DNA of 51,315 nucleotides, taken from Muribaculaceae bacterium. Lineage in GTDB: Bacteria > Bacteroidota > Bacteroidia > Bacteroidales > Muribaculaceae. Position numbers and translations under genes: made by a program. Under the pieces are notes generated by a model, which was given only the letters and a program-made list of their open reading frames with translations, ran no database searches and was not told where the DNA came from. The stretch spans positions 1 to 51,315 of the forward strand of contig JAFTDD010000028.1 of the NCBI GenBank assembly GCA_017454355.1. The letters run 5' to 3'. Below, piece by piece: positions 33,205 through 41,365 of the stretch (within the stretch, counting starts at the first letter, position 1; every line of letters starts with the position of its first letter).

Positions 33205-33268
33205 GTTTTCTAAGATTTCTAAGACCTCTTAGATTTCTTAGATTTCTAAGATTTCTCAGAACTCTCAG
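33205..33268. repeat. TCTAAGATTTCTTAG-type repeat tract
   Basis: Repeated 9-10-bp units of the form TTCTAAGAT or TCTTAGATT fill the gap between the DUF5715 and HAD genes. They resemble the units at 25190-25247 and 30236-30277. Confidence 0.65.
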
Positions 33269-33272
33269 GCCT

Positions 33273-34064
33273 CTATGGCCTGACGGTCACGTGGAAGCAA
33301 CCGCTCTTGTGCTCGTAGATGGCGTAGCAGCGTCCCTGGGCGCGCTTGTTGTAGATGATTTCGGCGAGGGTGTTTTTGAGGTCCTCGAGGTTGACAACGC
33401 GCGTGGTGTCGCGGCAATCAAAGCGTGCCCAACTGACGTCGAACGTAGTGCCATAGCGGTGGCAGGATTGCTCTGTGGCGGCGCGGTAGCGGCGGCGGTA
33501 ACGCGCCACGCTATTATCGGTGCGCGTCATGCTAGTCACCCTCAGGCGATAGTCGGCGCCGGCGCGAGCGCGCACTGTGTCTTGAAAGTCACGGGCGATG
33601 TCGGCCAGCAACTGAGCGGCCTCCGGCACCAGATAGGGCATCGACATGCGTTGCATTGTGTCCAGGGCGTAGTAGCGGCACGTGGCAATGGGCACAATGG
33701 GCCTCTTGAGGTGATAGGCGCCCCGCAGGTCGCTGATAGGCTCAAAACCCACAGCACGAGCAGCGGTGAGTTGCAGGTCGTTTGTGTCATTAAAGATTTC
33801 GCGCAGCCGCCCTGGAATGACCCTACTCTTGAAGCGTATCACATTGTCACTCTCCGGGTTGATGTGCTGGACATCATCTCCAGCCGGTGGGGGAGTGTAG
33901 CGTATTTCGCTATTCGTTATTCGTTTTTCGTTTTTCTCGCTCACGCTTGCCTGCACATTGCTCGATGGCTTGCAGGCGCAGCGTGTCACCATCGTGATGA
34001 CGGCGACAACGAGTAGCGCGATCACGGCTATCGGACCTTTCTTGAGACGTCGGCGGCGTGCCAT
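33273..34064 (-). CDS. DUF5715 family protein (peptidase M15-like fold)
   Basis: 263 residues from the ATG at 34064; the longer frame from 34091 would overlap the preceding gene. A basic start (MARRRRLKKG) and a membrane segment (PIAVIALLVVAVITMVT) suggest a signal anchor, leaving the rest in the periplasm. The C-terminal domain has VTSMTRTDNSVARYRRR, SCHRYGTTFDVSWARF and a final GCFHVTVRP. This His/Asp/His pattern is like that of LAS-type D,D-peptidases (SxHxxGxxxD and HxH), and a cell-wall role is an inference from it. DUF5715 proteins are common in Bacteroidales. The gene follows the nitroreductase-like gene by 4 bp. Confidence 0.85.
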   Translation of the reverse strand: MARRRRLKKGPIAVIALLVVAVITMVTRCACKPSSNVQASVSEKNEKRITNSEIRYTPPPAGDDVQHINPESDNVIRFKSRVIPGRLREIFNDTNDLQLTAARAVGFEPISDLRGAYHLKRPIVPIATCRYYALDTMQRMSMPYLVPEAAQLLADIARDFQDTVRARAGADYRLRVTSMTRTDNSVARYRRRYRAATEQSCHRYGTTFDVSWARFDCRDTTRVVNLEDLKNTLAEIIYNKRAQGRCYAIYEHKSGCFHVTVRP

Positions 34065-34068
34065 TTGA

Positions 34069-34668
34069 TTACTTGCCGACGGTCTGCACATAGAGCAGCA
34101 ACTCGTTTTCGGGCAGTTTCATCGCCTTTGACAGTTCGGCATCGTTGAGCATAGCGCGCACCACGGTCTTCAGGCCGGCCTGGGCGCAGTATAGGTATAT
34201 GTTCTGCGAGGCGGCGCCGGTGGTGTAGGCTTGGAACTCGGTGCGTGCCTGCTTGTTGGTGTCGACCACGAGGGCGATGTTGAGCGGAGCCGTCTTGGCG
34301 AAGTCCTGGCGGCCGACAACGTTGCGGAAGTCGCCGCGGTTCACCACGGTGAGAGTGTTCGTCTCGGGGTTGAACCGGCTAATCTCGGTCGCCGTGATGA
34401 CGTACAAGATTAGTTCCTGACGGTTCATGGCAGTGGCCACGGTGTGTTTGCCGTCGTGGGTGATGCCCCATGCCGCCCAGAGGATATTGCTCAGGTCTTG
34501 ACGACTGACGGTACTGTTGGGATCAATATCGCGCAGACTTTGGCGTTGAGCCATCATATCCATTAACGGGCGACCTCCTGTCGTTTGCGGAGCGGGAAGG
34601 ATTTGTGCCATTGTTGTCACTGTTGATGCCGCGAGCATGGCTGCGGCAAGGAGAAACTGGTGTCTCAT
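34069..34668 (-). CDS. Exported nitroreductase-like (SagB-type) protein
   Basis: 199 residues with a signal peptide (about 1-21, ending TTMA). The mature part has the nitroreductase/SagB form: MMAQRQSLRDIDPNSTVSRQDLSNILWAAWGI (FMN-phosphate binding region), an N-terminal strand pair RQELILYVITA, and GAASQNIYLYCAQAGLKTVVRA, where the motif helix lies. It probably binds FMN; the redox partner and substrate are unknown. It is divergent from the GH20 gene and is the first gene of the minus-strand run down to aat, with the DUF5715 gene 4 bp behind. Confidence 0.87.
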   Translation of the reverse strand: MRHQFLLAAAMLAASTVTTMAQILPAPQTTGGRPLMDMMAQRQSLRDIDPNSTVSRQDLSNILWAAWGITHDGKHTVATAMNRQELILYVITATEISRFNPETNTLTVVNRGDFRNVVGRQDFAKTAPLNIALVVDTNKQARTEFQAYTTGAASQNIYLYCAQAGLKTVVRAMLNDAELSKAMKLPENELLLYVQTVGK

Positions 34669-34702
34669 TATCGGTTTTAATAGTAAATTGGTTTAAGTAT
34701 CG

Positions 34703-34710
34703 CAAATTTA
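34703..34710 (-). promoter_or_regulatory. Promoter -7 box for the nitroreductase-like gene
   Basis: Read on the minus strand this is TAAATTTG, 35 bp upstream of the ATG at 34668. Confidence 0.6.
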
Positions 34711-34772
34711 CACAAAAAAACTGAAACACGCTCGCTTTTTCACATTTTTTTGGACACGTCACGGGAAAGTAG

Positions 34773-34780
34773 TAAATTTG
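34773..34780 (+). promoter_or_regulatory. Promoter -7 box for the GH20 hexosaminidase
   Basis: TAAATTTG matches TAnnTTTG, 24 bp before the ATG at 34805. Confidence 0.6.
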
Positions 34781-34804
34781 CGTCGTAAAAATATAACATA
34801 AAAT

Positions 34805-37297
34805 ATGAAAGCAATCAAAATTCTAATGGCGACCGTGGCTTTGTCACTGACGGCCTCTGTGGCAGCAACCGCGCCGCCCCTTGCGGCGCGATGGGAGATG
34901 GGGCGTAATAATGCCGTGAAGGGCTGGTATAGTTCACGGCTGACGCTCACTAACGTTGACACCGATACGTTGCGTGCCGCCGACTGGACATTCTACTTCA
35001 ACCAGTTCTCGCGGCGCGTGCAAGTGCCGAGCGACTGCAAGGTGGACATTGACGAGGTGTCGACTACCTACTATCGCGTGCGTCCCAACGCCCGTTGCCG
35101 CGACCTCGCGCCGGGCGACACGCTATGCGTCGACCTGCTCATGCGCGGCACGTTCATCAACGTGAGTTATTCGCCCATGGGTGGCCACATGGTGGACAAG
35201 CGCGGCAATGTGACACCCGTCAAAATCCTTTTAGCCCCGCTCGAGACGCCCGGCCAATGGGCCGACCGGCCGCATGACTATCCTGATGGAGAGCGCACTT
35301 ATAGCCTTAACGCGTCAATCAACAGCGTGGGCGATGGTTATACGGCCAACGACTACGACATCTTCCCCACGCCCAAGCAGGTGACAATGGACACCGGCTA
35401 CACTTCGCTCGGCGGCCTAGTGACCGTCAAAGCAGGCAACCTGTTCACGCGCCACAAGATGAAGCGCGCCTCAGCGCTGCTCAAGAGCGAGTTGCAGCGG
35501 CGTGACATCTACGCAACCGGTGGCCAAAAGACGACTATCCGCCTCAAAATCGACAAGAGCCTGGGATCCAATCCCGAGAAATATACGCTAACGGTGCACG
35601 ACGGCAAGATTGAAATTGCCGGCGCGGCCGAGGCCGGACTGATTAACGGCGTGAAGACGCTTGTGGCGGCCATCGACCACAGCCACGGCGGCCGCCTGCA
35701 GAACGCCACGGTCACCGATTGGCCCGACATGGGCTATCGTGGCTTTATGCTCGACATCGCGCGCAACTTTGTCTCGTTTGACGAAATAAAACGTTTCATC
35801 AATATTCTGGCTTACTATAAGATTAATACCTTCCAGTTCCACTTTACCGACGACGAGGCGTGGCGCCTCGAAATCCCCGGCCTGCCGGAGTTGACCGAGG
35901 TGGCCTCACGTCGCGGGCATACGCTCGACGAGAGCCGCTTTTTGGCGCAAATCTTCGATGGCAACGGCAATCCCGACGACCTCTCACAGAGCGCCAACGG
36001 CTATCTCACTCGCGCCCAATTTATCGAGTTGCTCAAGTATGCCACCGCGCGCGGCGTTACCGTTATCCCCGAGATTGAGACGCCCGGCCACGCGCGCGCC
36101 GCCATCGTGGCTATGAAGGCCCGCCACGCGCGCCTCAAGGATAGCGACCCGGCCGAGGCAGAGCGCTACCGCTTGTGGGACGACGGCGACACGAGCGAGT
36201 ACTATAGCGCGCAAGCCTATACCGACGATGTGCTCAACGTGGCGCAGGACGGCGTCTATAACTTTGTGGCAAAGGTGGTAGATGAACTGATGTTAATGTA
36301 TAAAGAGGTCGGCTTGAAACTCACCGTGGTTCACCTTGGTGGCGACGAGGTGGCCAAGGGCGCGTGGGACCGCTCGCCGGCGGTGCAGGCGCTCATGCAG
36401 CGTGAGGGCATCAAGAGTGCCCACCAGATGCATGAGTATTACCTGCGTCGCATCAGCGACTTGATGACGGCTCGCGGCATCAAAATCAACGGTTGGCAGG
36501 AAGTGGCGCAAGGTCACGACGAGGCGTGGAGCAGCGTGATGCGAGGGCGCATTGCCGGCGTGAACACGTGGAGCACGGTGGGTAAGCGTTGCCGTGTGCC
36601 CTACGATATCGCCAACGACGGCTATCCGGTCATTCTGTCGAACGTCACCAATTTCTATATGGACATGGGCCACACGTGGCATCAAGACGAGCCGGGCCTG
36701 CATTGGGGCGGAGCCGTCGACGAGTTCAAGGCTTGGGAGGCTCAACCGTTCAATATTTATCGCACGGCTCGCCACAACTTCGACGGCACGCCCGTTGACT
36801 TGGCCGGAGCGTCCGCCGGGCAGCCAACGCTTGAGCGGCCGGAGAATATCATCGGTGTGCAGGGCCAACTTTGGGGCGAGACGTTGCGCGACTTTGATAT
36901 GGTGCAGCGCTACTGCCTGCCAAAGATGCTGGGCCTTGTGGAACGTGGCTGGAACGCGCGGCCCGAGTGGGGAGAGGACTATGGCGACGATAGCCGCTAC
37001 CTTGACGCCCGCCATCAGTATAACCTCAAGATCGGTACCCGTGAACTGCCGCTACTGCGCCGCATGGGCTACAACTTCCACCTGCTGCAACCGGGTCTGA
37101 AAATCGTTGACGGCAAACTTCTTGCAAATGCCGCCTATCCCGGCGTCGTGATTACCTACACCCTCGATGGATCAGACCCCGACATCAACTCGCCGCAGTG
37201 GACCGCACCAATTGAACTGCCCGCCGGAGTTAAAGTCATCAAGGCGCGCGCATGGTATTGCGGTCAATCGAGTGTGGCAACCTGCCTGTGGCCTTGA
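34805..37297 (+). CDS. Beta-N-acetylhexosaminidase (GH20)
   Basis: 830 residues with a signal peptide (about 1-22). Order: N-terminal carbohydrate-binding domain of the CHB_HEX type (about 25-165), GH20b lead-in (about 185-300), GH20 barrel (about 305-760) and a C-terminal CHB_HEX_C-type strand domain (VVITYTLDGSDPDINSPQWT). The catalytic pair is Asp514-Glu515 in HLGGDEVAKGAW, and FHFTDDEAWRLEI and PEIETPGHARAA are typical barrel motifs. It removes terminal GlcNAc or GalNAc from chitobiose, mucin glycans or host glycoproteins, outside the cytoplasm. It stands alone with its own promoter and no SusC/D pair. Confidence 0.96.
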   Translation: MKAIKILMATVALSLTASVAATAPPLAARWEMGRNNAVKGWYSSRLTLTNVDTDTLRAADWTFYFNQFSRRVQVPSDCKVDIDEVSTTYYRVRPNARCRDLAPGDTLCVDLLMRGTFINVSYSPMGGHMVDKRGNVTPVKILLAPLETPGQWADRPHDYPDGERTYSLNASINSVGDGYTANDYDIFPTPKQVTMDTGYTSLGGLVTVKAGNLFTRHKMKRASALLKSELQRRDIYATGGQKTTIRLKIDKSLGSNPEKYTLTVHDGKIEIAGAAEAGLINGVKTLVAAIDHSHGGRLQNATVTDWPDMGYRGFMLDIARNFVSFDEIKRFINILAYYKINTFQFHFTDDEAWRLEIPGLPELTEVASRRGHTLDESRFLAQIFDGNGNPDDLSQSANGYLTRAQFIELLKYATARGVTVIPEIETPGHARAAIVAMKARHARLKDSDPAEAERYRLWDDGDTSEYYSAQAYTDDVLNVAQDGVYNFVAKVVDELMLMYKEVGLKLTVVHLGGDEVAKGAWDRSPAVQALMQREGIKSAHQMHEYYLRRISDLMTARGIKINGWQEVAQGHDEAWSSVMRGRIAGVNTWSTVGKRCRVPYDIANDGYPVILSNVTNFYMDMGHTWHQDEPGLHWGGAVDEFKAWEAQPFNIYRTARHNFDGTPVDLAGASAGQPTLERPENIIGVQGQLWGETLRDFDMVQRYCLPKMLGLVERGWNARPEWGEDYGDDSRYLDARHQYNLKIGTRELPLLRRMGYNFHLLQPGLKIVDGKLLANAAYPGVVITYTLDGSDPDINSPQWTAPIELPAGVKVIKARAWYCGQSSVATCLWP

Positions 37298-37404
37298 GAA
37301 TATAAAAGCCTCCTGCAAAAAGTCGCGGATTAATTTTAACATGAATATCCATTAATATTCATTAATCTTTGTCGCAGAGTCATTGTTTTGAATAAAAATT
37401 AATG

Positions 37405-37631
37405 AGTCCCCTGCAGAAAGTCGCTGATTTTTTTTAAACACGAATTATCATGAATTATTCATGAATATTTATTCTTAATATTATGATTCTAATTAATTAT
37501 GAATAATTTTTGGAAATTCATGTTTAAAAAATTTGCCATGTGAGTTGTAATACTTTTTGCAGTGGACTCATTAATGGATAATTCATGGAAATTAATGTTA
37601 AAAAATAACCGGCGACTTTTTGCAGTGGACT
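37405..37631. mobile_element. 227-bp inverted-repeat element, probably non-autonomous (MITE-like)
   Basis: The left end AGTCCCCTGCAGAAAGTCGC and the right end, whose inverse is AGTCCACTGCAAAAAGTCGC, form imperfect terminal inverted repeats that continue through the GATTTTTT / TTTTAAACA stretch. A second right-type end (ACTTTTTGCAGTGGACT at 37552) and a second left-type end (CCTGCAAAAAGTCGC near 37311) show nesting of copies. The interior is AT-rich with ATGGATAATTCATGGAAATT palindromes and no gene. Another left end lies at 15158. Confidence 0.7.
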
Positions 37632-37721
37632 TTGGAATATACCGAGAGTTGCGTACCGAGAGTTGCGAAATTAAGTATATAGAAAAAGTGCCGAAAATTT
37701 TGTCAATTCAAAACTTGTGAG

Positions 37722-37729
37722 TAATTTTG
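37722..37729 (+). promoter_or_regulatory. Promoter -7 box for tRNA-Ser
   Basis: TAATTTTG matches TAnnTTTG, 17 bp before the tRNA 5' end. Confidence 0.6.
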
Positions 37730-37745
37730 CAGTCGCAAATCGCTC

Positions 37746-37834
<89 letters not shown>

Positions 37835-37838
37835 TGAG

Positions 37839-37880
37839 GACGGCGCAACGTGTTAAATGAAACGCGTTGCGCCGTCTTTT
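37839..37880 (+). terminator. Intrinsic terminator after tRNA-Ser
   Basis: A perfect 12-bp stem GACGGCGCAACG / CGTTGCGCCGTC with a 14-base loop is followed by TTTT, 6 bp after the tRNA. It also separates the convergent SMR gene. Confidence 0.88.
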
Positions 37881-37890
37881 CGGCTTTGGC

Positions 37891-38214
37891 TCACGATACG
37901 GTTTTGAGCCCGACAATCGATAGAATGAGTGTAGTGAGGAAAAACAACCGCCACAACGAGGTGGGTTCTCTAAAGAAAATGATACCCACCAGCACCGCTC
38001 CAACCGCGCCGATTCCGGTCCACACGGCGTAGGCAGTGCCAATTGGCAGCGACTGAGTCGCTTTGGCGAGCAACACAGCGCTCAACACGTAAAAAAAGGC
38101 AAAGCCGCCTGTCCACAGCCACCACTGCATTCCAATCACACCTTTTGCGCGACCCAGACAGTAGGTGAAAGCCACCTCACACAGCCCCGCAATGATAAGT
38201 ATTATCCAGTTCAT
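37891..38214 (-). CDS. SMR family transporter, SugE/Gdx-like
   Basis: 107 residues with four membrane segments. The start MNWIILIIAGLCEVAFT has the SugE/Gdx signature: W3, the GLxE motif and Glu13, the residue that couples substrate to protons. Gdx proteins export guanidinium, while other SMR proteins export organic cations; which applies here is not proven. The 60-base leader does not fit the guanidine riboswitch types I know. A TAnnTTTG box lies 60 bp upstream. It is monocistronic and convergent with the tRNA. A second SMR gene of the EmrE type lies at 50798. Confidence 0.88.
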   Translation of the reverse strand: MNWIILIIAGLCEVAFTYCLGRAKGVIGMQWWLWTGGFAFFYVLSAVLLAKATQSLPIGTAYAVWTGIGAVGAVLVGIIFFREPTSLWRLFFLTTLILSIVGLKTVS

Positions 38215-38273
38215 AGTTGGTTTAACCTATTGAGGGCTGCAAGACTTTCTCGGCGTCTCCTTCTAAGGCGATG

Positions 38274-38281
38274 CAAAGGTA
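38274..38281 (-). promoter_or_regulatory. Promoter -7 box for the SugE-like gene
   Basis: Read on the minus strand this is TACCTTTG, 60 bp upstream of the ATG at 38214. Confidence 0.6.
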
Positions 38282-38348
38282 CAACTTTTTTATATAACTT
38301 AATTCCGCAACTTGATATTTCTCTCTCGAAAATTATCGAAAATAGATC

Positions 38349-38441
38349 TCTCGTAAATTTGCGTAAATTTTCGTAAATATTTTATTCACAGAAAAATTAT
38401 TACTAAAATTAATTTACGTGGATTTACGTGGATTTACGAGA
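38349..38441. repeat. AT-rich inverted repeat built of ATTTACG units
   Basis: TCTCGTAAAT at 38349 pairs with ATTTACGAGA at 38432-38441. Each arm contains further copies (CGTAAATTT on the left, three ATTTACGTGG-type units on the right). The gap 38215-38803 otherwise holds the two promoters and the operator-like repeats at 38670. A 73-codon minus-strand frame (38414-38635) is not supported as a gene. Confidence 0.7.
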
Positions 38442-38669
38442 TATAATATTTTTTCGGGATTTTTCGATAATTTTCGGAAATTTTCGTGAGCATATTCAAG
38501 GTTGCGGATTTTAGGATATAACATTGTGCCATCTATAAAAAGTAATTTTTGTAACACGGCAGATTTTAAACATAAATATCCACTCAATATTTCATAGTAG
38601 TCCGATTCCACGATTGTGGTTTGGTGTAGTGACAATGAACCGAGAGTATAAACAATCTCAAATTATTCT

Positions 38670-38703
38670 CAAAATCTGCAAAAACGTTTCAAAATTTGCA
38701 AAA
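38670..38703 (+). promoter_or_regulatory. Candidate operator: 20-bp-phased direct repeats upstream of the PI-PLC operon
   Basis: CAAAATCTGCAAAA (38670) and CAAAATTTGCAAAA (38690) are spaced 20 bp apart, two helical turns, and end 49 bp before the -7 box. The same motif, spacing and distance occur before the RND operon at 43431-43464. The identity of the binding protein is inferred. Confidence 0.6.
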
Positions 38704-38751
38704 CATAGCCATTTCTCGGTAAAAATTAAGAGTTGTTAAGAGAAAATTGTC

Positions 38752-38759
38752 TAACTTTG
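38752..38759 (+). promoter_or_regulatory. Promoter -7 box for the PI-PLC operon
   Basis: TAACTTTG matches TAnnTTTG, 44 bp before the ATG at 38804. Confidence 0.6.
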
Positions 38760-38803
38760 CAAATCTTTTAACATTTTTAATAACAAATTGACACGTAAAT
38801 GAA

Positions 38804-40024
38804 ATGAAACGAGACCTTACCGTTATCGCTTTGGCTCTATTGGCTGCCGTGGTGATGAGCAGTTGTGACGAGCCGAAAGTCGCCTTCAACGAGAAAACGC
38901 TCGACATTCCCTACCTCTTCTCTGAAGGCTATGTGGACACAATCAAGTATCCCTATGACCTCACCACACCGCCCAGCGACTGGCTGTCAATGATTAAGGA
39001 CGACACAAAGGTGTGCAAACTCAGTATCCCCGGCACCCACGACACCATGACCGGCATGGGCTTCTACCTGCCGGTGATTAAGAACGTCTCAAACATGACC
39101 GCCATCAGTCAACTCTGCACCTTTGACGAGCAGATGGAGGGCGGTATCCGCTTCTTCGACTTCCGCCCGGTTGTGGGAATTGACACTCTTGCCACCGACC
39201 CGGCCGAGAAACAGATTCTCCGCCTGGCCCACGGCTTTACCGAGGTTAATGTGACCTTTGAGGAGTCGCTCGACTGGATGCAGGAGTTCCTCGCAAAGCA
39301 CCCCTCAGAGTTCTTTATCGTTAAAATCCAGGCCGACAACGGTATGGAAAGCCAGCAGAACTGGACCTCGCTTCTTCACAAACTATTGTCCAAGTCAAAA
39401 TATGACAACCTGTTCATCAAGAGTTGGCGTCCTGACATCACCGTTGGTGAGATGCGTGGCAAGGTGTTGATCCTCAGCCGTTATAACCTTGTTCCGTTCA
39501 ACCCGACGTTCCACTATCCCATCGCCTACTGCGACTGGCCCGATGAGGACCCGGACATCAACGAGAACATTGACCGTGAGGCTCAACGCTCATGCGCAAT
39601 CTATAATATGGAGGATATGTCCATCAAGGCCACGCTCTACAAGCAGGACTATTACAAGACGACTACCGAGAAGCGCATGGAAACCAAAAAGCAAACTGTC
39701 ATCGATATGATGCACAGCGCGCGTGAGGCCACGGCCGGCGATGAGAACATCTGGATTGTGAACCACTGCTCGGCCTATACCGAAGTGTCGCCCCGCGGCT
39801 ATATCACCAACGCCTCCAACCTGCATCCCCTGGTGATTGAGGATCTGCTCAACAACGAGGGCACCGTCGGCATCATGCCAATGGATATGGCTTGCCACGA
39901 CTATGTGCACGCCATCGTCAACGGCGGCACGCCTTACACCAGCGACTACCTCTACGGCTTCCGTCCGCTGACGCTGTCTCTCACCAATCTCCTCATCAAG
40001 TCGAACAAAAAATACTTCAAATAA
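38804..40024 (+). CDS. Phosphatidylinositol-specific phospholipase C-like lipoprotein
   Basis: 406 residues. The signal ends VVMSSC with the lipid-anchor Cys21. The PI-PLC X domain (about 65-330) has LSIPGTHDTMTG with catalytic His79, GGIRFFDFRP, and LAHGFTEVNVTFEESLDWM with the second catalytic His143, then HPSEFFIVKIQ. These are the two histidines of bacterial PI-PLC, which cleaves phosphatidylinositol or GPI anchors without a metal. The substrate in a gut setting could be host or dietary PI, or the cell's own inositol lipids; this is inference. A predicted outer-membrane protein follows after 7 bp. The shared operator suggests co-regulation with the RND pump. Confidence 0.9.
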   Translation: MKRDLTVIALALLAAVVMSSCDEPKVAFNEKTLDIPYLFSEGYVDTIKYPYDLTTPPSDWLSMIKDDTKVCKLSIPGTHDTMTGMGFYLPVIKNVSNMTAISQLCTFDEQMEGGIRFFDFRPVVGIDTLATDPAEKQILRLAHGFTEVNVTFEESLDWMQEFLAKHPSEFFIVKIQADNGMESQQNWTSLLHKLLSKSKYDNLFIKSWRPDITVGEMRGKVLILSRYNLVPFNPTFHYPIAYCDWPDEDPDINENIDREAQRSCAIYNMEDMSIKATLYKQDYYKTTTEKRMETKKQTVIDMMHSAREATAGDENIWIVNHCSAYTEVSPRGYITNASNLHPLVIEDLLNNEGTVGIMPMDMACHDYVHAIVNGGTPYTSDYLYGFRPLTLSLTNLLIKSNKKYFK

Positions 40025-40031
40025 GGCCACT

Positions 40032-40904
40032 ATGAAAACTAAGATATTCACTCTGGCGCTTCTCATTGCCGGACTTGGCGTGATGAACGCCTCTGCTCAA
40101 GAGCAAACGGAAACGCAAGTGCAACCGCAACCGGAAAAGATCAGCAAGGTGCACTCGCCCCACGGACTGTTCAACCACTTGTCTGTTGGTATCACCACGG
40201 GCCTCTCCGGCACCGGTATCGATGTCACCATGCCGGTGCATCGCCTCATCACCTTGCGCACCGGTTTCTCGGGACTTAACTTCGGTGAGATTAAGTTCAA
40301 GACAATCAATACCGCCTCGGAACTGACCGCCTCGGCATTGGTGGAGGATGACGCAATACGCAGAGCCCAGATGGCCGATAAGATTGAACTTGCCGCCAAG
40401 CCAAACTTCTGGAACATCTTCCTCTTGGCTGAGATACATCCTTTTAAGAACGAGAGTTTCTACTTCTCGGCCGGAGTATTCTTCGGCAGCAAGAACTTCC
40501 TCCACTTCCGCAACACCAACGATGGCGCCCTCGGTTTCCTATATGACGCCAATAACAAGGTCAACGACTACAACCGCGCCTTCGCCACCAACTTCAGCCC
40601 CATTGGTCTCAAGTTTGGAGACTACGTCTTCACTGCCGACGAGAATGGCAATATCGACGTGATGATGAAGACCAACCCAGTGAAGCCTTACGTTGGCATT
40701 GGCTTCGGCAAGCACATAGCCGAGAAGCACCGTCTGAGTTTTGCCGTTGACCTTGGCCTCATCTTCTGGGGCACTCCCAAGTTTGTGCTCAATAACGGTG
40801 TGGAAATCAAGTCGAGCGGCAAAGAGGCCGGCATCACTCAGGTCTTCTCGTGGCTCAAGGCTTGGCCCAACCTGCAGGTGAAACTCGCCTATAAGATTTT
40901 CTAA
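40032..40904 (+). CDS. Predicted outer-membrane beta-barrel protein
   Basis: 290 residues with a signal peptide (about 1-22, ending ASAQ) and then a Gln/Glu-rich linker. The rest consists of alternating hydrophobic strands with turns rich in Asn, Gly and Asp (VGITTGLSGTGIDVTMPVHR, FYFSAGVFFGSKNF, YVGIGFGKHI), and the last strand ends in Phe (KLAYKIF), all features of an outer-membrane barrel. No named family is recognised. It is 7 bp downstream of the PI-PLC gene and surely cotranscribed, so it may help export or capture a product of the phospholipase. A strong terminator follows. Confidence 0.8.
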   Translation: MKTKIFTLALLIAGLGVMNASAQEQTETQVQPQPEKISKVHSPHGLFNHLSVGITTGLSGTGIDVTMPVHRLITLRTGFSGLNFGEIKFKTINTASELTASALVEDDAIRRAQMADKIELAAKPNFWNIFLLAEIHPFKNESFYFSAGVFFGSKNFLHFRNTNDGALGFLYDANNKVNDYNRAFATNFSPIGLKFGDYVFTADENGNIDVMMKTNPVKPYVGIGFGKHIAEKHRLSFAVDLGLIFWGTPKFVLNNGVEIKSSGKEAGITQVFSWLKAWPNLQVKLAYKIF

Positions 40905-40929
40905 GTTGACATTCGCCGAATGATGCAAT

Positions 40930-40970
40930 AAAAATTGTGGGACGTCGCAAATGGACGTCCCACAATTTTT
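40930..40970. terminator. Bidirectional intrinsic terminator
   Basis: A perfect 17-bp stem AAAAATTGTGGGACGTC / GACGTCCCACAATTTTT with a 7-base loop lies between the convergent outer-membrane protein and cupin genes. The A and T runs at the two ends let it serve both strands. Confidence 0.92.
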
Positions 40971-40987
40971 ATTTATATAGCAGACCA

Positions 40988-41359
40988 TCAATCAATTAGT
41001 GAGATTTCGGGGTGCTGAATTGAAATGGGTGTCCCTTGTTTAGCGACATAAAACATATAGAGAACCACAGTTTCTGTGCCATTGTTCTCGCCGTGGTGGA
41101 TTGTGCCCACCATCTCGACGAGAGGCTCTCCGGCGTGAAACACCTTGACATTGCCGTGGATGTCGATAATGGTGAGTTCGCCCTGCTGAACTAACCCGAA
41201 GTTAATCACATCGTGGTGATGCCAACCCAGTTTCTTGCCCGGCGGGAACTCATATCTCATCGAAATAATCTCAGCGTTCTCATTAGGGAAAGAGGGTAGT
41301 GGCGCGCCGTCCCAACTAAGGGAGGTGCGCAACAGTTCCGTTGTCTTTACGTCTGCCAT
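40988..41359 (-). CDS. Small cupin protein
   Basis: 123 residues, a single cupin domain. The metal-site strand is GKKLGWHHHDVINFGLVQQGEL and the second motif is near VGTIHHGENNG. There is no signal peptide, so it is cytoplasmic. Cupins of this size often bind a metal and small molecules, or act as isomerases or regulators; no specific function can be assigned. It begins 6 bp after the thioesterase stop on the same strand and must be cotranscribed with it. It ends at the shared terminator. Confidence 0.85.
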   Translation of the reverse strand: MADVKTTELLRTSLSWDGAPLPSFPNENAEIISMRYEFPPGKKLGWHHHDVINFGLVQQGELTIIDIHGNVKVFHAGEPLVEMVGTIHHGENNGTETVVLYMFYVAKQGTPISIQHPEISLID

Positions 41360-41365
41360 ATCGTA

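Noticed and set aside
38215..38273. Guanidine riboswitch before the SugE-like gene
   Set aside because: The leader is only about 60 bases and I could not match it to the ykkC, mini-ykkC or ykkC-III patterns.
38414..38635. 73-codon minus-strand frame in the AT-rich gap
   Set aside because: It has no promoter box and no recognisable feature, and part of it lies in the ATTTACG inverted repeat.
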